NCBI RefSeq assembly: GCF_001676785.2
Contig: NZ_CP015910.2
Span: forward strand, 1,240,001-1,304,000
Source: Brachyspira hyodysenteriae ATCC 27164
GTDB lineage: Bacteria > Spirochaetota > Brachyspiria > Brachyspirales > Brachyspiraceae
Direction of reading: 5' to 3'
Length of the DNA stretch: 64,000 nucleotides
Position 1 is the first letter of the stretch. Each line of letters begins with the position of its first letter. Of the stretch, positions 60,902 through 64,000 are shown piece after piece. The notes under the pieces were generated by a model. It made no database searches. It was not told where the DNA came from and saw only the letters and a program-made list of their open reading frames with translations. The position numbers and the translations under genes are program-made.

Positions 60902-61261
60902 TTATTGAAATGCTTTTATTAATCTTTGGAAAGGTAAATGATTAGTATCTTTTACAAATGAGCCATTTTTATAATATCTTAAATAAGGTATTAAATCATT
61001 GCCCCATACTGTTTCTTTGAAATTCATAAAAGGTTCATATAAAGGACTTTCATTATACATACAAATAAAAATAGTTATATCAATATCAGCATTATCTTTA
61101 TTTGCATTTAATTCTCTTTGTAAGCCTTTCCAATCTCCGCACCAATCCTGAGTGAATATAGCCAAAACATTTTCTGAAGATTTTTTTATATCATCGCTTA
61201 CTTCTTTAGTATCCATTATATGCTGCATTTCTTTATCATCAATGGTTTTAAAAGTTAACAT
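60902..61261 (-). CDS. Thioredoxin-like protein with a CGDW site
   Basis: A 119-residue cytoplasmic protein with a thioredoxin-like layout. NVLAIFTQDWCGDWKGLQRELN corresponds to the strand, WC-x-x active-site turn and helix, with only the first cysteine left (CGDW instead of CGPC). Then follow ITIFICMYNESP and the cis-proline-like DLIPYLRYYKNG strand. Without the second cysteine it cannot act as a normal dithiol reductase; glutathione- or thiol-transfer or a binding role are possible. A single GGAGAAA site precedes the start. It is co-directional with the GNAT gene. Confidence 0.7.
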   Translation of the reverse strand: MLTFKTIDDKEMQHIMDTKEVSDDIKKSSENVLAIFTQDWCGDWKGLQRELNANKDNADIDITIFICMYNESPLYEPFMNFKETVWGNDLIPYLRYYKNGSFVKDTNHLPFQRLIKAFQ

Positions 61262-61367
61262 TAGTTTCTCCTTAAAATATAAGTAATCTAATAATAATAC
61301 AGTAAAATATATTTTTTATCAAGGAAATATTTCTAATTACGATATTTTATTCAATAGGGGGATTTTT

Positions 61368-62108
61368 ATGAAAAAAATTATTATATCTATTATTGTTTTA
61401 AATATGATTAATTCTTTTTTATTTGCTGGAGATTTTCTCGATGATCAAAAAAGATATAATAGAGTTAGAACTGCCATAAAAGAAAAAGATAATATTGTAA
61501 AAAATACATTAAAAAATAATAATATAAAATTAGAAGAATTAAATATATTGATAACTGTATATAAGCAGGAAGATATACTTGAAATATATGCTAAAAATAA
61601 ATCTGACAGTACATATAAAAAAATAGCTTCATATAATGTAGCAGCAAAATCAGGTATATTAGGTCCCAAGAGAATGGAAGGAGATTTGCAGGTTCCTGAA
61701 GGTTTTTATTATATAGACAGATTCAATCCTGCAAGCAGCTATTATCTATCATTAGGTATTAATTATCCAAATGAATCCGACAAAAAGAAAAGTAATGCAT
61801 CAAGATTAGGAGGAGATATATTTATTCATGGTGCTAATGTTACAATAGGATGCATGCCTATGACTGATGATAAAATAAAGGAAATATATTTATATGCAGT
61901 TTATGCAAAAGATAATGGTCAAAATAAAATACCTGTTTATATATTTCCTTTTCAAATGACAGACAGAAATTTTGATTATTATAAAAAATATTATAATGAA
62001 TCTTTAATTAATTTTTGGGATAATATAAAAAAAGGATATGATATATTCCAAAATTCAAAAAAAGAATTAAATATAAAAATAGATTCTAATGGAAACTATG
62101 TATTTTAA
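61368..62108 (+). CDS. L,D-transpeptidase-fold (YkuD) exported protein, DpaA/YafK-like
   Basis: A 246-residue exported protein. The signal peptide is about MKKIIISIIVLNMINSFLFA, with cleavage before GDFLD. The catalytic domain shows GDLQVPEGFYYIDRFNPASSYYLSLGINYPN (in parts: QVPEGFYYIDRFNP, YLSLGINYPN) and the YkuD motif IFIHGANVTIGCMPM with H154 and nucleophile C162. This sequence style is closer to the E. coli YafK (DpaA) branch, which cleaves rather than forms links to peptidoglycan, than to cross-linking Ldt enzymes. It should act in the periplasm. A GGGG-rich site precedes the start. Confidence 0.87.
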   Translation: MKKIIISIIVLNMINSFLFAGDFLDDQKRYNRVRTAIKEKDNIVKNTLKNNNIKLEELNILITVYKQEDILEIYAKNKSDSTYKKIASYNVAAKSGILGPKRMEGDLQVPEGFYYIDRFNPASSYYLSLGINYPNESDKKKSNASRLGGDIFIHGANVTIGCMPMTDDKIKEIYLYAVYAKDNGQNKIPVYIFPFQMTDRNFDYYKKYYNESLINFWDNIKKGYDIFQNSKKELNIKIDSNGNYVF

Positions 62109-62178
62109 ATTCTTGCAATTTTTCTATAAAAATATTACTATATAACAGATAATAATTATATAATAGCGAATGATTTAA

Positions 62179-63150
62179 ATGAATAAAAATACTTCTTTTG
62201 TAGGTGCATATAGTTTCTGGTCATACTTACTGATTGCCATTGTATTTTTTAACTATTTGTTTTTTAGAACTTTAGTAATTGATAATAATTCTTTTATATA
62301 TCTATTTACATTTATTTTAAATTATATTGTATTAATATCTTTTTTTCTTTTGGTATTTTATAAATTTTATAATTGTATATTTAATTCAGAGGTTTTTTTA
62401 GCTGTATTTGGTATATTGTTTCTAATATCAGGTACTTTAAGACTTTATGCCATAGAAATTAGTATTTATAATTATATAGAATTATTATATTTTTTATCAA
62501 TATTGATTCTTACAATAAAAATTTTACTTACTATAATAAAATCAAATAATATAATGGAATTAGATAGGGGAATATATGTTTTTATACTTGTTTCATTATC
62601 TTCATCTAATATTAATTATATTTTAATATCAGCTAATAAAATAATAGATACAGATATTTTTCATTATATATCTACTTTTATATCAGCTTATATGAGTAAA
62701 TTATCATCTTTCTCCTTTCTGGTATTAATGATAGCTTATATATTGATTTTTATAAAGAAAGTTGTTATGAAAAATATTAATAAATCATTCTTTTTTATTA
62801 TCATGATGGTGATATTATCAATAATAGCAATATTAGTATTTGGTAATTCATTCTTTTTAATTATAGTATCTTTTTTTGGTGCATTAGGTATCGTTATGTA
62901 TTTGCCTTTTACTATTTATCTTGTAGTAATTATAATGTTTTTAATGACTTTATTTACATCTTTTATGAGTTCTTTGGTATCTAAATATTATTATCCTTCA
63001 TTGATAATATTTACTTTATTTATGCTTGCAGGACTTGATATAAGTAATTTTTCATTAAGATTAATTTCTATATTTGCCATTATGGAAATGCTTAGTATGT
63101 GTAAAGATAAAAAAGATGATACTGAATATTTGACAAATAATACTCTATAA
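62179..63150 (+). CDS. Polytopic membrane protein of unknown function
   Basis: A 323-residue very hydrophobic protein with about nine or ten predicted helices spread from residue 12 to 305. Short loops include RTLVIDNNS and KSNNIMELDRG. There are no charged catalytic or transporter motifs that I recognise; composition is dominated by Ile, Phe, Leu and Ser. The start is ATG 62179 with only a weak ribosome site. It is followed after 54 bases by tsaE. The open frame is long and in keeping with coding use of the region, so it is real, but its function is unknown. Confidence 0.75.
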   Translation: MNKNTSFVGAYSFWSYLLIAIVFFNYLFFRTLVIDNNSFIYLFTFILNYIVLISFFLLVFYKFYNCIFNSEVFLAVFGILFLISGTLRLYAIEISIYNYIELLYFLSILILTIKILLTIIKSNNIMELDRGIYVFILVSLSSSNINYILISANKIIDTDIFHYISTFISAYMSKLSSFSFLVLMIAYILIFIKKVVMKNINKSFFFIIMMVILSIIAILVFGNSFFLIIVSFFGALGIVMYLPFTIYLVVIIMFLMTLFTSFMSSLVSKYYYPSLIIFTLFMLAGLDISNFSLRLISIFAIMEMLSMCKDKKDDTEYLTNNTL

Positions 63151-63204
63151 TATATTATTTCTATAATTTTAAAATTATGATTTTGGAATATAAAACTATT
63201 GAAT

Positions 63205-63654
63205 ATGAAAAAAGAGATTATTAAAGAAGAAAAAAATATAAGTCTTGATGATATAGAAAAAATTGCTGAATTTTTTAAGAGTGTATTAAAAGACGGTGAT
63301 ATAGTTATAATGGAAGGAAATCTTGGATTCGGTAAAACTACATTTGTAAGAATATTATCAAGATTAATGGAAAGTGAAGATATTGTCAGCAGTCCTTCAT
63401 TTACTTTGATAAACGAGTATGATATAATTTTGAATGGCGAAGAAAGTATTTTGAGGCATGTTGATTTATATAGACTTGAAAAAGAAGATGAGCTTGATGA
63501 TATAGGTTTTAAAGATAAAATAAGAGAGAATGGCATTACTATGATAGAATGGGGTAATAAGTTTAAAGATTACTTTGAGGCTCCATATTATTTATTTGAG
63601 ATAGAAATGTATGAAGAAAATAATAGATTATATAGGATTAGTTTAATTTCATGA
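63205..63654 (+). CDS. tsaE: tRNA N6-threonylcarbamoyladenosine ATPase TsaE
   Basis: A 149-residue P-loop ATPase that with TsaB and TsaD makes the t6A modification of ANN-reading tRNAs. The Walker A motif is MEGNLGFGKTTFVRIL (GNLGFGKTT in place of the usual GDLGAGKTT). Then come SSPSFTLINEY, the family hallmark, RHVDLYRLEKEDELDDIGF and ITMIEWGNKF. Length is normal. ATG 63205 is used; a TTG two codons upstream (63199) is a possible alternative. Its stop overlaps the next start by four bases (ATGA). Confidence 0.94.
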   Translation: MKKEIIKEEKNISLDDIEKIAEFFKSVLKDGDIVIMEGNLGFGKTTFVRILSRLMESEDIVSSPSFTLINEYDIILNGEESILRHVDLYRLEKEDELDDIGFKDKIRENGITMIEWGNKFKDYFEAPYYLFEIEMYEENNRLYRISLIS

Positions 63655-64000
63655 AAAAATCATTTATATTATTCATAATGATATTTACTTTATTAATATC
63701 TTGTTCTAAAAAAGTAGATAAGAATGTTATAGTAAATGCTGTAAGTACTATTTCATCTGTTAATGTTGTTATTGGAAATACTATAGATTATGAAGTTCGT
63801 ATACTTTCTAAAAATAATATAGAATATAATTTTGAGGATTTATCATTTGATGACAGAGATAATAAATGCAGAATTATATCTGTTGAAAATAAAACTAGAG
63901 ATTCAGGAGAATATAAAGAGAGAATCATAAAATATAAATTAGGTTTTTATGATGTAGGACAATTTGTAGTATATCCATTTAAGATTTCATATAATTATAA
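63651..64000 (+). CDS. Lipoprotein, 3' end outside window
   Basis: The frame from ATG 63651 (overlapping the tsaE stop as ATGA) is open to the window end, giving at least 116 residues. The leader MKKSFILFIMIFTLLISC ends with a good lipobox at C18, followed by SKKVDKN. The visible mature part (VIGNTIDYEVRILSKNNI, GFYDVGQFVVYPFKISYNY) looks like an immunoglobulin-like beta-sandwich start. Function unknown. The overlap implies translational coupling to tsaE. Confidence 0.82.
   Translation, partial: MKKSFILFIMIFTLLISCSKKVDKNVIVNAVSTISSVNVVIGNTIDYEVRILSKNNIEYNFEDLSFDDRDNKCRIISVENKTRDSGEYKERIIKYKLGFYDVGQFVVYPFKISYNY

Noticed and set aside
1-64000. tRNA, rRNA, CRISPR arrays, insertion-sequence transposases and replication origin
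   Set aside because: Reading through the window gave no cloverleaf-like GC-rich segment, no regular direct repeats with spacers, no transposase motif and no DnaA-box cluster. This was by eye only; tRNAscan-SE and CRISPR tools would settle it.

Overview
This is a chromosomal window from a low-GC spirochaete, most probably a Brachyspira species. That assignment is inferred from the very AT-rich composition, the gene content (several ankyrin-repeat proteins, small lipoproteins with relaxed lipoboxes, NagE-type PTS parts, an aryl-polyene-like pathway) and the protein sequence style. No rRNA, tRNA, CRISPR array, prophage or transposase was seen.

Layout. 1-4 kb: tail of a sigma-54 activator, a PTS IIA protein, a NagE-like IICB gene broken by an in-frame TGA, and a protein made of four tandem PTS IIB domains. 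4-10 kb: dihydrouridine synthase, a GAF-GAF-PP2C phosphatase and two tandemly duplicated lipoproteins. 9.7-14 kb: a MerR-controlled redox/aldehyde cluster (cupin, flavodoxin, two aldo/keto reductases, cyclophilin-like lipoprotein, MerR). Two copies of one palindromic operator sit in 19-bp promoter spacers. 14-24.2 kb: a compact aryl-polyene-like biosynthetic cluster in three transcription units. It has a chain-length factor, ACP, ANL ligase, two hotdog dehydratases, LpxL-like acyltransferase, thioesterase, LolA-like protein, MMPL exporter, ketosynthase and ketoreductase. A GC-rich composite repeat interrupts it, and a second copy lies in the redox cluster. 24.2-36.3 kb: ankyrin proteins, sedoheptulose-phosphate isomerase, heptosyltransferase-like GT9, MBL hydrolase, MgtE, EamA transporter, Pta and a CBS-GGDEF cyclase. 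36.5-41.9 kb: a putative surface protein, then ftsW-murG-murC and a MurB-like protein that appears to have lost its catalytic residues. 42-45.7 kb: a lipoprotein, an HD-domain gene with an early in-frame TAA, a YheO-like regulator and a Xer recombinase. 46-54.3 kb: a catabolic-looking locus with a sialidase-like beta-propeller, a NitT/TauT-type ABC importer with three substrate-binding lipoproteins, an unassigned TIM-barrel protein and a ROK repressor. 54.3-64 kb: orphan D12-class DNA methyltransferase, CAP protein, HflX, YqeK, two Dpp/Opp ATPases, GNAT, thioredoxin-like protein, L,D-transpeptidase-fold protein, membrane protein, TsaE and a truncated lipoprotein.

The most interesting material is the reduced aryl-polyene-like pathway with its own export machinery, the tetra-IIB PTS protein, the sugar-regulator/NitT-TauT transporter locus, the twin MerR promoters and the catalytically degenerate MurB homologue. 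All functions are read from protein motifs and context only; no database search was possible.
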